Shown here: positions 40,931-51,868 of the stretch, piece after piece
Layout of the letters: each line of letters begins with the position of its first letter
Position numbering within the stretch: position 1 is the stretch's first letter
The notes under the pieces: model-generated
Told to the model about the DNA's origin: nothing
Databases searched by the model: none
What the model saw: only the letters and a program-made list of their open reading frames with translations
Assembly (NCBI GenBank): GCA_022925895.1
Contig: JAKSYS010000048.1
Span: forward strand, 99,099 to 163,098
Length of the DNA: 64,000 nt
Reading direction: 5' to 3'
DNA from: Fragilaria crotonensis
Taxonomy: Eukaryota; Bacillariophyta; Fragilariophyceae; Fragilariales; Fragilariaceae
Position numbers and translations under genes: made by a program

Positions 40931-41439
40931 CGCTCATCATTGGTTGGATCATGCTGGAGATGAGGGCTCTCCAACTTGCAGATTCTCATCGCAGTTGGTG
41001 AGTTGGAGAGATAGCCCAAACATTCCTACATGAAATACACGCAACAGGTGTACTGGAGCAATAGGTTATGAATGTTCGAAACTCCGAACTTGAATGTTTT
41101 GGCCGTGGCCACTTCAATTTTTTGAGGGGGCATGTCGACCTCATGGATTTCGAAGTTTCGAACATTCATAACCTATTGAATAGGTTATGAATGTTCGAAA
41201 CTTCAAAACTTCAATGTTTTTTTTTCTTGTATAACAACGGCCTTAAGAAAAATTTACTTCGAAAATTGAGACCTGAAAACTCAATTTTGAACATTCAGAT
41301 CGAAACGCATGCATTTGATGTTATACATAGATCGATAGTGTTCATTTAGAGCAATGCAAATGACATGACGTTTCGGTGAAATGCCAGAATTTTCTCGACT
41401 GAAAGTTTAAGTGGGACTACTATATTCGGACGGAGGGAG

Positions 41440-42107
41440 TAATAAGCACTGATATAATGCAAACTTCGAGGGAAAAAAGAAGAAGATTGCGAGTTGCAGC
41501 ATGCATCGAGACGTATGCATAGACTATTATAGCAGTAGAGTGGTACACATATAGGGAGTTCCCAAGTATGCTTACTCGTACAACACATTCCGGCAATATG
41601 CCTATTTGCTTGTCGGGGCGATATGAGTCTTCCGGATCTGGCTGCAAACGTCAGGCTGTGACAATCTGAGAGGTGGGAGCAACAGGATGCACAACATAAG
41701 CAAACTTTCAACAAGAACACAGGATATTGATCAGAGTGTTCCACGCTGTCTGCTGTGGAAGTGCCTGCAAACGTAGGTTTTTGATCATCAGGAGCATTCA
41801 TTCGGGCCGCCCGGCGATTAAGCTTATGCCCTGTAGTGGGGACATCCCTTGCGCCTTCGAGTTGCATCAAAAAATTGCGTTTGAGTAACACTGACCAAAC
41901 TTGGAGCAGCGCATCACCACTTATCTGTCACAAGCAAATTCTGCACTATACATCGGCAATGAAAGTGCGACAGTAAAGGAAAAGCACCATCCTTTAACGC
42001 CGAGAACGAGCTGAAACACTACGAGTCTGACCAGAATACCATTCAATACTGGAACTTTAACAGTTGAGCAATCATGTCTGATTTGTGATGAGTGATGATG
42101 CCATGGC
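41440..42107. other. Intergenic stretch between the nested elements and the AEC gene
   Basis: About 670 bp. A minus-strand frame (41346-41891) runs into the transposon end and begins at GTG; I do not take it as a gene. Nothing else recognised. Confidence 0.35.
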
Positions 42108-43436
42108 TTACACCAAATCAAATGCTTGCAAGGCCATGGAAGCAATAGCAATGACAGGCAGCATAGCAGTCCCATAAAGCCAAAACAAGAACTTGGCCAT
42201 GGAAGCTGCCTCCTTTCCTCGGTTGGCAACCTGCAACATGAGCACAGAATTCTGAGCTGGTGGCATGCAGCTCTCCAGTAGCATGACAAACCATAGCATA
42301 GGATTGTCGGAGGAACTTTCAATTATACCTGTTCTTGCCATAGCCCTCAGCAGAAGCACCATAGTAGCGGGGAGAGGAGAGCGACGGAAACGCAAGTCCA
42401 CCGGGAGATGAGCCTTCCACCCTGAGCATTAGTAGCATATTCGGTGGTGGTGGCGATGCTCGCCTTTGCAACACCCATGGCGAGGGCAGGTTAACACCAG
42501 CAAGGCAAGTGGGTTTGCAGCTCGACCCAAGTGTTGAAAGCTATCATAGAAGACTCCCAATGGGGCGGTCTCTTCCGATGAGGTACTAAGAAAGAGTGAC
42601 AGAAGCGGTGATACGGCTAGGATCAAACCAGTCATGACGCCAATAACTGGTGGAGGGAGGAGTCGTTTCAACCCCGCACGCATTCTTGGCGAGGCACCGT
42701 CAACTCCACATTTTTTGCTTCGAACCAAAACTGCAAATCCAAGGGACCAGAAGAATGGTGTCACGCCGACCAAATACAGCGAGATGTTTGCATTGCATTT
42801 GGCAAGCATATCGGGTTGATGACGAAACAGAGATTCGGCGAACATGAAAGGTAGCACTCCAGAATTGCCGAAGGAGCATGACATGAGTGTTGCGTCACTA
42901 TCAATTCTGAACAGTGGCAGAAGCCAGTGCTTTGATATCCAAAACATGAGAAAAGAGTGGAAGACCGCTAAGAGCGGGACACTCATGGAGCTTCTCTGCA
43001 GTCCATATGTGGTGACAGTCTTGAAGATGCCGGTGCCCAGAAAAAGCGGCAACAAAACTGTGAAAGTGGCTTGGCTGAGCGCTCGAACCGTATCGGCAGA
43101 AAGGTATTCGCAGTGGACGCACGTTGCCCCGACGCAACCTGCCACTCCGAGCTCAGCCATGGCTTTTCCAGCCGCACGCAACGCAGCACTGTTGCGTCCG
43201 CCAGGAAGACTTTCCATGATTCCCGAAATTACAAACGACATCTTTGATAGGTGGTCGTTTCGCAGTATTCCGGTGAATGTTTGTAACGTCGCATGCGACT
43301 GCGAATCTCGCTCTGGCCAACTAGATACTCGCACAAGTCCTTCTGCAATCAAGGACTGCAAAGTACTCTCATTAGATGTGAAGCGCTTCCGTTTTGGAGG
43401 GGGCAGATCCTCTGCAAACCGTTGACCACCAAGCAT
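42108..43436 (-). pseudogene. Auxin-efflux-carrier/PILS-like membrane transporter, frameshifted
   Basis: From the ATG at 43436 the frame encodes an AEC-family permease: repeated hydrophobic helices, ALSQATFTVLLPLFLGTGI, SCSFGNSGVLPFMFAESLF, LKRLLPPPVIGVMTGLIL, NPLALLVLT. It stops at 42429. The expected continuation (LAMGVAKASIATTTEYA...GRLISRWTCVSVALLSP) is in another frame. The last block (LWFVMLLESCMPPAQNSVLMLQ) returns to the original frame and ends at 42108. Two compensating indels (near 42482-42492 and 42368-42385) explain this. Either the gene is broken or the assembly has errors; I favour assembly error because the rest is well conserved. Members export small organic anions or auxin-like compounds across ER or plasma membrane. 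Confidence 0.7.
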
Positions 43437-43866
43437 CACTCCCGACTCAGGGCGTGCCAATTGCCAAATCTTTAGTTTTCCTGTTTTCCGTGATGCGTGA
43501 TGCCATCACATTAGCGAGGATGCGCCACCTGCAACGCAACAAAAAAAAAAACTGTATGTCGTATACTAGACCGACAGGTAGCACTGGAGCACTGTCCTAT
43601 GGGCTGGGGTGTATGCAAACTCAAGAATCCAGTTTCCAAGTACAGTAAATACTCGTACCACTACCGGTAGTAATAGTTGCACTATTGATCCTACGAGTAT
43701 GCATGTACACAAGTATGTCTGTTTGGCGTGGAAGCAGGCATCGCCCTCCACCCTCCGTCGACGAGGCGAGCACGGTCGAACATCAAATACTATCCTCTTT
43801 TGTAACCACTGAGGGTGCCGTCCATAGTCCATACGCAAAGCTCGTTATCTCCTTGTCAATCATATC

Positions 43867-45223
43867 ATGTCTTCACCTTTCCCCCGAATCGGCTCGATTG
43901 TCTTTGAAACGCGCTCGCGAATGTTTGATCGCACTCCGCAAGATGCGTTTCTTCCGTCGGTGGACAAACATTTGCAAGAAGTAGCTGTCGCTCGACGCCT
44001 TCGAACGCAGTACAATCAACAGATTTTCGTTCTACCTGAGAAGAAACAAGAGACTGCGCTTGTCGTCTCAACGACTGGAGAAACAACGAAACGGCCGTCG
44101 TCTCTGTCGACGGCAGGTGTACTAGCACGATTACAATTGCAAAAGGAAGCCGAAGAGAACAAGCCTCAGGGTATTTTAGTCAAGGCCAAGCAGCAGGCGA
44201 CCATTCCAACTCCCAAATGGCATGCTCCGTGGAAGTTGTCAACTGTCCTGTCGTCACATTTGGGATGGGTCCGCTGTGTCGCTTTTGATCCAACAAATGA
44301 AATGTTTGCGACAGGAGGAGGAGACCGAGTCATCAAAGTATGGGACCTTGCCAAGTCCAGTGTCGGTGCTTCGGATGCTCTCAAAATCACACTCACGGGT
44401 CACATTTCTCCGGTCCGCGGATTGGCCTTTCGGATCGGCATCCATACCTCTTTTCAGCCGGAGAGATAAGCAAGTAAAATGTTGGGACCTTGAGACGAAT
44501 CAAGTTATTCGGCATTACCACGGTCACCTGTCGGGAATCTTCGCTCTTTCCTTGCATCCAACCTTGGATGTCTTGGTTACTGGTGGTCGTGATGCTGTCG
44601 CTCGGGTCTGGGATATTCGCAGCAAGAATCAAATTCACGTCTTGTCCGGTCATGACAATACGATTGCCTCTATCCTCACGAAAGCGACCGACCCGCAAAT
44701 CATTACGGGGTCGCATGATACCACCATCAAAATGTGGGACTTGGCTGCCGGAAAGTGCTTCACCACTCTCACGCATCACATGAAATCGGTTCGCGCCTTG
44801 ACACAACCATCCTTTGAACATACCTTTGTCAGCGGTGCTCCAGATTGTTTGAAGAAGTGGCAGGGCAAGGATGGACGTTTCATCAAGAGCTACCGCGGTC
44901 ACAACGCCGTCGTCAACGCACTTGCAGTCAATGACGACGGCGTTTTATCAGTGGCGGCGATGACGGATCGCTTCAATTTCGGGATTATGAAACTGGGTAC
45001 TGCTTTCAGAACATCGACGGTCGCGCAGCCTGGCTCTCTAGAGGCGGAAAATGGGATCTTCGCGTCGGCCTTTGATTTGACTGGAACGCGATTAATAACA
45101 TGCGAGGCTGACAAATCAGTCAAAATTTGGAAACAAGACGACGAAGCGTCCGACGAGTCGCATCCGATAGATATGTCCAGCTGGAGGAAGGAGTGCATCG
45201 CCGAATCGAAAATGAGATACTAG
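43867..45223 (+). pseudogene. PRL1: PRL1/PLRG1 spliceosomal WD40 protein with indels
   Basis: The ATG at 43867 starts an N-terminal region followed by a seven-bladed WD40 propeller. Blocks include [71 protein letters not shown] and AVQPGSLE-like AQPGSLEAENGIFASAFD. This is the signature order of PRL1/PLRG1, a core subunit of the NTC/Prp19-associated spliceosome complex. Four frame breaks occur, near 44430, 44461-44466, 44951-44956 and 45008-45013. Each looks like one base lost or gained, and the protein sequence is otherwise intact between them. For an essential single-copy gene, uncorrected sequencing indels are more likely than true decay. Confidence 0.85.
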
Positions 45224-46498
45224 ATCGGTGGTCGCAGTCGAAGGAGCGAGTGCTCTTTGGAGGAGCATTGTCTCTTCGTAAGGCGACGCATAGACGGTTT
45301 AAGGATCTTGCAACACGGTCCAGCGAGTCTAGTATTGGGTCCTTAAATCAATGTTCCAGCTTTCTAGAATTACGCTTTCCGGTGGATGGGAGTTTGCGAT
45401 GCTTGCAAGTTCCAGAATGCGACAACTGTTAAGAGAACAAACGACATGTAAGCAGATGCAGATCCGACCAGTACATTGTCTATGTCATCTACAGTTCAAC
45501 CTGGAATCATGTGTACTGTTGACGAAGAATTGTGATCTTGTGTGCATTATGATCCCATTTGAATGAAGTTAACTAACATCAATCGTGAATTATTACCAGG
45601 CGTACTGTAGTACTTGTGCCAGTACTGTACTTGTACGTTGACTATCATTGCCTTGGCCCTGCTCCTGATAGTAGTGACGTACAATACTGGAGTACCAGGT
45701 TTTAGCTAGTAGTACTTCATAAAAGGATGTATGTATCATACTCTGAGTACCTGCTACAACGCACCTTAAAAAAACAAGTAGTAGTAGCGATTGTACTGTA
45801 CCTATAGACTGGGCATCCCTGGGCTTATGTCATAGTCATAGAGTATTGTCGTCGCAGTTTACTCGAGTATGACAAATGAGGGCATGTCGCGTCGCTCAAT
45901 TGCTCATATCCGGTCGATGACGACAAAGAGACAGCTTGTGTTTTCTCTCGCTCCATGCCTTGGTTTTCAGCTGCGCTGTGATGTCGACGTCATCACGGTC
46001 TGTCAATTCACTACAGCATACCAGGTACTGTACCTGGTACGAGTAGTGCTGTTGTACTGGAGCATGTTGTGCAGAATTCTACTAGGAGTAACATACTTGT
46101 ACTACCGTAGTGCTAGGGTAGAATCCGGTATCTCCGTAGCGTGTCACTTTACTACAGTACTTGTACGTACGGGTTGCTACGGTATTCCGAGTAGAAGGTA
46201 GTACTCCAGTACTAGGACTATACACTGGTAAAAAGTCATTCGTGTGGGTGGCCGGTCAAGCAGCTGCGCGCCTTCAGAAGGCCTTGTCGTTGTAAGGTGG
46301 AATACTCAGGCGTGGGAGTGACATTAAAGGGAAGGGCTTCTTTGCATTGTCGACTACGATAAGGGTAACTATGACGCCAATGCCGCGCTTGAGAGGATAG
46401 CGTGAAAAGACGAAGGATGCACTCATCACCTACCTAGCATAAGAAACCAAACTAGTCAACATGAAACGCAATTCGAACTTTATTGAAGCGAGTCTCTA
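45224..46498. other. Intergenic stretch, GTAC-rich
   Basis: About 1.27 kb. 45600-46210 is dense in GTAC, AGTACT and TACTGTA words. No gene or RNA recognised. Confidence 0.4.
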
Positions 46499-47188
46499 CT
46501 ATTTCGTTGAACCAAAGATTTGACGCGTTGACTCTTCTTGCAAAGGCTCGAGAAAACGTCTGTGTTCGAACAGGAACTTTCTCCAAGTCTGCCAATCCTC
46601 AGGGCGAGCGTAGTCAAACGGTGTGTGGCCTCGTTTGTCGCCAATCAACAATAGGGTAGGATCACGCTCCAACAAAAGCTTGGCGATATCGATTTGGACT
46701 TCGGGGTTCCAACAAATGTCGTGAAAGGGATTGCGACCACAGTCGTCGCTGATACGAACATCCAGCTTGACATCGACCAGAAGGAATACTGCAACATCTT
46801 TGAATCCTCGTCGGCATACCAAGTGCAACAGCGACTCGCCGAAACGATTGCAACAGTCCATCGTTTGTCCAGATTCATAGAGACTTTTGAGGCGTTGGAG
46901 GTCATCGTCGCGAGCTGCGTTCAAGACATGCATGTCGTACGCAGCAATTTGATCTTCCGTTACATCTGGGCAGTATCCAGGCAATGTCGACGCTGTTTTC
47001 ACTTCAGGTCGATATCCATACAAGGATTCCACCAAATCCTGGAGAAAGGCTGTGGGCTTCATGTCCTCTTCGTAATTGGGAAGAGGTTTTGACTCAAGCC
47101 TCTTGCGGATGTCTGCAGACTGATTGCTTGAGTCAGATTTCGTTCTCTTGGACGCTTGTTGTGAATCTGATGGAGAGTCTTCGCACAT
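46499..47188 (-). CDS. Ankyrin-repeat protein
   Basis: 229 aa, ATG at 47188. The N-terminal 50 residues are polar with a KRTKSDSS basic patch. From about residue 85 there are three to four ankyrin units (DMHVLNAARDDDLQRLKSLYESG, FGESLLHLVCRRGFKDVAVFLL, CGRNPFHDICW...IAKLLLERD, GHTPFDYARPEDWQTWRKFL). The C-terminal EHRRFLEPL helix resembles many small diatom ankyrin proteins of unknown role. A cytosolic or nuclear adaptor is likely. Confidence 0.8.
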   Translation of the reverse strand: MCEDSPSDSQQASKRTKSDSSNQSADIRKRLESKPLPNYEEDMKPTAFLQDLVESLYGYRPEVKTASTLPGYCPDVTEDQIAAYDMHVLNAARDDDLQRLKSLYESGQTMDCCNRFGESLLHLVCRRGFKDVAVFLLVDVKLDVRISDDCGRNPFHDICWNPEVQIDIAKLLLERDPTLLLIGDKRGHTPFDYARPEDWQTWRKFLFEHRRFLEPLQEESTRQIFGSTK

Positions 47189-48238
47189 GGTAAATTCCTT
47201 CCTTTTGCAAGAGCGCAGTAGTGCCTGATTCGTAATATTTATATCAGTGTTGCGTAAGCGGTTTGACGTATCAACTGGGTCATATGCTCAACGAACCGGG
47301 AGAAATGAGAAGGTTTAATGGAACCAGAACGGAACCAAAGGCGCGCGCTTTATAACCTTCCTGATCTCGGAATGTGGATGAACTATGCCGACTCTCGAAG
47401 ATGCTGCCGTGACCTCTTGTAATGGCTTTGGTTGTTTGAATGTCCTCGCTATTGCGATTGAGTTGCAGTTGCAGTTACTGAGCCGATTCGTGGTTTCTGA
47501 CTCGTCCAGCAGGGGTTCTCCAAAGAAGGAGTTTGTTGACTCATTCGACGAAAAGCGCAGCTGGGTGCTCGAACTTTCCTCATAGTACACATTATGATAA
47601 AGACAGCACATTCATGTTCTTCAGGTCCTAAATTGCAGTCGCTGATACTTTTTATTCATTGTGCGATTCGTGTATCTGGACAACGCGATCTGTGTATAGA
47701 CTTGACGCACAGGATCACGTCAGCATCTCACACTGGTCGGTGTTCTGTCCCCGCCTACGTGTACTGAGATGTCCTACGATTAGCTGGTAGGCGGAGTACT
47801 GTGGTCAGCTGCGAATAGCAGGTAGCAATGGCGTACTCCAGTACAGTACAGACCGTACCCACCGCACGCCCGTTGCACAGTCGGAAATTTCGTTTTCGGG
47901 AGTCTCGTACGAGGAGGACTGGTACGAGTGCTACTGTCGCTCAGAGTGATTCATACCCATGGCACGATTGGCACCACCTTCCGTCTTGAAATGCGTGGTA
48001 GACATGACGTATTGTACCTGGTACCAGGGACATCCCGAAAACCGGGTGGTCGAGGAAGTGGAGGACATAATTATGGAGCAATGCAATCAAATGACCGAAA
48101 TATTATAGAACTCTAGAAAAGAGCTCGAAAAATAATGCATCAATTGGATGGCAGATAGAACAGACACGCTGACAAAGAACGTTATATACGTATACAAACA
48201 CGGACAGTATTTGAAATCAATCGATGGAAAACGGTTAT
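47189..48238. other. Intergenic stretch without a supported gene
   Basis: About 1.05 kb. Short frames only; 47740-48030 is GTAC-rich. Confidence 0.4.
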
Positions 48239-48261
48239 TTAATTAGGAATCATTGCAATGT

Positions 48262-48325
48262 AGGCTGGCGCGCGAAGAGCTAGGCAGGCGCGCAACTGTT
48301 TATTCATCGGTCGGCCGGCGCGCAA
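48262..48325. repeat. Cluster of three GGCGCGC motifs
   Basis: GGCGCGC occurs three times within about 60 bp (in gctGGCGCGCgaag, caGGCGCGCaac and ccGGCGCGCaac), directly beside the GGTTCATT repeat array. Confidence 0.6.
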
Positions 48326-48329
48326 CGGC

Positions 48330-48680
48330 AAAAAGTTCAATAAAAATCCCGGTTCATTATTTCGGTTCATAAAGAATCCCGGTTCATTGTTCCGGTTCAT
48401 TAAGTATCCCGGTTCATTTTTCCGGTTCATTAAGAATCCCGATTCATTTTTTCGGTCATTTAGAATACGGTTATTTTCTTCGGTTAATTAAGAATCCCGA
48501 TTCATTTCTTTGGTCATAAGGAGTCCCGGTTCAATATCTGTATTCTTAACAAATCAGGTTCATGAAACCGTGTTCATTAAAAATCCTGTTCATCAAAATC
48601 GGTTCATTAAAAATCTGGTTCATCATAATCGGTTCATCGGAAATCTGGTTCATCGAAATCGGTTCAATGGAAATCGTGTT
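48330..48680. repeat. Degenerate GGTTCATT satellite-like array
   Basis: About 18-bp units based on CCGGTTCATTAAGAATCC, often paired into ~36-bp units, repeat nearly 20 times with increasing divergence from left to right. The best copies lie at 48350-48450. The minus strand can be read as repeated MNRNNEPGF peptides, but without other coding support. Confidence 0.85.
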
Positions 48681-50716
48681 CAGAGCGATGTCCTTACATC
48701 CAAACTTGAGCTTGCGGCCGGCGGCAGAAGGAATATTGGCGCCTTCCATCTTCTTATGGCGTTACATGATCGTTATAAATATCCACAAATCCCGTTAACA
48801 ACATTATTTTTTTGTTCAGGTGTCTGTGCCTAAGATATATTTTGGGACAAAATTCGAGGAGCTCTGCCTGGCAGTACAGTACTTCTGTACCGGTTCCGCC
48901 ATGCTCCCAACAAGAATCACTCGTATCCCCAAAAACTTGAAATGTTTGGGTTAACCTGAATTCCGGATGTCCCAGGTACAAGTACCGATGCAGTAGATAG
49001 TACATATGCATAGTATGACATACCGCCATAGCACCTATTCCTTGTACCTCGTACGACATACGTACATGTACCACCTACAGCACAGTACCATACGTACGAA
49101 GAGAGGGATTCTTGCGATCCTGGGTTTGAAGAAAATGTTTCAGGTCGCATACGGCATTCGGCATACAGTACAATCTAGACTACTGATAGATTCTGCGTGC
49201 GAGCGCGGAGTGGAGGCCAGACCATGGTTAAATCGGGCGCACGCCAGACCGGGGTCGCAGACAGGTGGTGACGTCACGGTGACGGTATCGGTAGCTACAG
49301 TACGAACGTTGACCGGTGCTACGGTTTCAGGACTACTGGATGCTACGCTAGCGGCAGAGGAAGCGGGAGTGCTAGTAGCAAACGCGACGGTATACGCGTG
49401 GGAGTCTACTGGACGGGTATACTGAGCTACGGTATGACTAGGCGTAACTACAGTACATGTAGACGTAGACACAGTGCTAGTAGGCGAAGCAACTGTGCTA
49501 GTATCTGTAGGTACGATGCAAGTAGATGGTGCTACGTTGCGCGTAGGTGACACTACAGTATGTGGACGTGGGTTGAGTCCTACGGTGACGTCGGTAGCCA
49601 AGTGGGTACTAGTACACTGGCTATCGCTACAGGACTGAACCATGATGACGGCGGGTAAAAAGTCGTCATGGTCAGTTACGCTGCGAGTAAAATTGTACAT
49701 TGTTAAAATCGGTGGCCGGACTAAATAAATTTACAGGTTGACAAATTTGTGAGAAAATCGTTGATCACAAGTGAGTGATCAACTTCGTTTGATGAGTGTT
49801 TCTGAGGAACACTCAGGAACACAAATGAAACGGTGCACGTCTGAAGAGTGCACGTCTGAAAAGGTGTACGTCTGAAGAGGTCGTACGAGGCCGAGCGTTG
49901 GGCGAGAAAATGGTCGTTTATGCAACGAACGACATGAAAACGATCGTTGCAATTTCTGAGTGGGATATGATTCCCGTACGACAGTAACGATACGACGTAT
50001 ACTGTTTACTAGCCTAATGTGAAGTGTCATACTGAATAATGTAGATAGTAAAAATACGTAGGAGCGGTACTAAAAGTCTGTCAACTACCAGGTACCGTAG
50101 ACAAGAACCTTCAACCTTGACGTACTCGGAGTACGACGTGTTGTAGTGTTGTAGTATCACCGTATCAACTGCAGTACCTGGTACCTGGTACCCGTAGAAG
50201 TTGTGTGAAAATGCGTCGACTACAGTAACCCTATGTCCTCTACTACGGTAGCTAGTAGGAGGGCACTGTTTCAAATTTCAAACTATCGATGCCAACATTT
50301 AAACATTTATTAAATAAGCTCTCTCTACTAGTATGACATAGTAGTAGCGCACCTTGATATGGACCAGGACTCGGGTTACAGGTTACAGGTTACAGGTTAC
50401 AGGTACAACAGTCCTGCACTGTTAAAAAATAGCACATCGAGAAACCTTCCACCAGAAAACAATTGGAGACTTGAAAAGTCGGCCACGGTGACCGTAAACA
50501 TGAGTGTTGTCACGCATTCGACAAGTATGCGCAAAATTGTATCACTCGATGGTAACCCGCAGGAATGGGACTCATCTCCGATCGGCCGAAACGAAGTTAG
50601 TTGCACACTCCGAGGAGGCATAGTTGAGCTATATGGCTCGTGGAAATGGACTACACGGATACCTACAATTATCACAACTCTGACTTTGCGTTGGGGCAAT
50701 TCTGACGCTTCTTTGT
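48681..50716. other. Intergenic stretch with low-complexity DNA
   Basis: About 2 kb. 49200-49640 is a degenerate CTACxGTA/GCTAGTAG-type low-complexity tract whose minus strand reads as Thr/Ser/Val repeats (frame 49140-49700). 49830-49885 holds three copies of a GTGCACGTCTGAAGA-like unit. 50040-50240 is GTAC-rich. No gene is supported with confidence. Confidence 0.4.
50373..50402. repeat. GGTTACA heptamer tandem repeat
   Basis: Four consecutive GGTTACA units, then a partial GGTACA. It is a short microsatellite; it differs from the TTAGGG-type telomere repeat. Confidence 0.85.
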
Positions 50717-51868
50717 TCAGCCTCCGATCTGATTCACGCTGGCGTTCTCAAAGTAATCAACAGCCTTCTCCACAACTTCCGAGCAGTATTCATGAAACGC
50801 CCAAGCTCGGTGAAGTGCCTTAGCAAGTGGGCTAAGTCCAGGTGCGAGGCTTTGATGTTCCAAGCAACTTTCACCACAACTTTGCTGAAGCACATTTCTC
50901 CAATTTGAAATGGTTGGGTCCTTGATCAAAAACCAATTCGAGTCCAAGTGCTGCTCTTTCAACAGTGCTTGTACGATCTTGTCCGCCATATCTCGTCTTA
51001 TGTGAGGAACACGCTTGTAATACTCAGTTGTCACTGGCAACGAAACGCATGTGGTGGTATCCAATATGAGACGACGTTCCGACGACACACCCACGACATG
51101 GCTTATTCTGTCACAATCGGATATGGTTGCCTGCGTCGCTAGTGCATCCCGCGGCATGGGTGCAAGGTAGATATACGGCATAGTGTTACCCATGGTAGCC
51201 AATCGTTCCCGAAGGACGGGTCCAAGACTCATTACCATGACCAGGGCCGCCTTCACAACTCCGTCAACTGCCAATTCCGCGGCAAATCGTCCCCCCGACG
51301 AGGCGCCGATCGCGATTGAGTTGGAAGGAATCAGGTCTGAATTCTTCAGGGATGGATTAAGAATGGAGTGGAACTCAATCAGCGCTGCTTCAACGTTGGA
51401 CTTATCGCGATTGGACCAACATCCCGAAATTCGATCTTGCGACGTTATCGCCAAAATGGCGTATCCTCGCGCCAACAAGATTCTGGCAATGCGAAGCTCT
51501 TCGGACAAACCCACGCACAGGGCGCACTTGGGAGATTTTGAAAAGAATTTCAGGGCATTGTGTGTACATGCATGGAGCAGCACAATGACGCCTCTTATGG
51601 GTTTGATGTCAGGGATGGCAAAGACCGTTTCTGTACTGTTGGATACGAGTCGCACTGCCGTTCCCCAGACAGGCGTCGCTCCATCATTGTCAGTATGGGG
51701 AACTTTATCATCAGATTGTGAGGTAAATGGACGGGATCCATCTTTTCTATGAATATCGGAAATTGAGACAGTGATGAATACAAGGATCACAGCCCATAAG
51801 CACAGGAACGCGCCTACGACAGTGATCACTACGCTTCGCTTCCGAATGTAAATTTTCCGCCGGTCCAT
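50717..51868 (-). CDS. Membrane-anchored alpha/beta-hydrolase-like protein
   Basis: 383 aa, ATG at 51868. A basic cytosolic tail is followed by a single signal-anchor helix (about residues 13-34). The lumenal part has alpha/beta-hydrolase features: strand GVIVLLHACTHN with the oxyanion-type His, strand GYAILAITSQDR, and the nucleophile elbow IAIGASSGGRFAAEL with Ser in G-A-S-S-G-G. Candidate acid and His residues lie in the C-terminal half, which also has several Cys that could form disulfides. It belongs to a lineage-expanded diatom type as far as I can judge; the substrate is unknown. Confidence 0.75.
   Translation of the reverse strand: MDRRKIYIRKRSVVITVVGAFLCLWAVILVFITVSISDIHRKDGSRPFTSQSDDKVPHTDNDGATPVWGTAVRLVSNSTETVFAIPDIKPIRGVIVLLHACTHNALKFFSKSPKCALCVGLSEELRIARILLARGYAILAITSQDRISGCWSNRDKSNVEAALIEFHSILNPSLKNSDLIPSNSIAIGASSGGRFAAELAVDGVVKAALVMVMSLGPVLRERLATMGNTMPYIYLAPMPRDALATQATISDCDRISHVVGVSSERRLILDTTTCVSLPVTTEYYKRVPHIRRDMADKIVQALLKEQHLDSNWFLIKDPTISNWRNVLQQSCGESCLEHQSLAPGLSPLAKALHRAWAFHEYCSEVVEKAVDYFENASVNQIGG

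Larger units (their letters stand above)
39893..41242. mobile_element. Nested foldback element with TTA duplication
   Basis: Inverted ends of about 60-65 bp start GGCCGTTGTTATACAAG and are flanked by TTA on both sides (39890-39892 and 41243-41245), the target signature of PIF/Harbinger-type elements. Subterminal hairpins repeat the sequence GAAGTTTCGAACATTC on both sides: 39931-39986, and a near-perfect 53-bp palindrome at 41152-41204 with 26-nt arms and a 1-nt loop. The interior is an array of four diverged repeats. It lacks a transposase and is probably non-autonomous. Confidence 0.8.
39325..41439. mobile_element. Stowaway/Tc1-mariner-like element interrupted by a nested element
   Basis: Ends are inverted repeats CTCCCTCCGTCCGGATATAG (left) and CTCCCTCCGTCCGAATATAG (right, inverted) that continue to AGTCCCA. 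They are flanked by TA on both sides (39323-39324 and 41440-41441). TA duplication and this end sequence match Tc1/mariner-type Stowaway MITEs of plants. Total span is 2,115 bp, of which 1,350 bp is a later insertion, leaving a host element of about 765 bp. No intact transposase is present. Confidence 0.82.

Noticed and set aside
41346-41891. 181-aa minus-strand frame
   Set aside because: Begins at GTG and ends inside the Stowaway-like terminus; no recognisable domain.
48239-48430. MNRNNEPGF repeat peptide
   Set aside because: Follows directly from the DNA satellite unit and the frame is lost within a few copies.
49140-49700. Thr/Ser/Val-rich 186-aa minus-strand frame
   Set aside because: Looks like translation of a low-complexity repeat tract; no signal peptide or anchor to support a mucin-like protein.
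50368-50402. Interstitial telomere
   Set aside because: The unit GGTTACA is not the usual TTAGGG-type repeat and only four copies exist.
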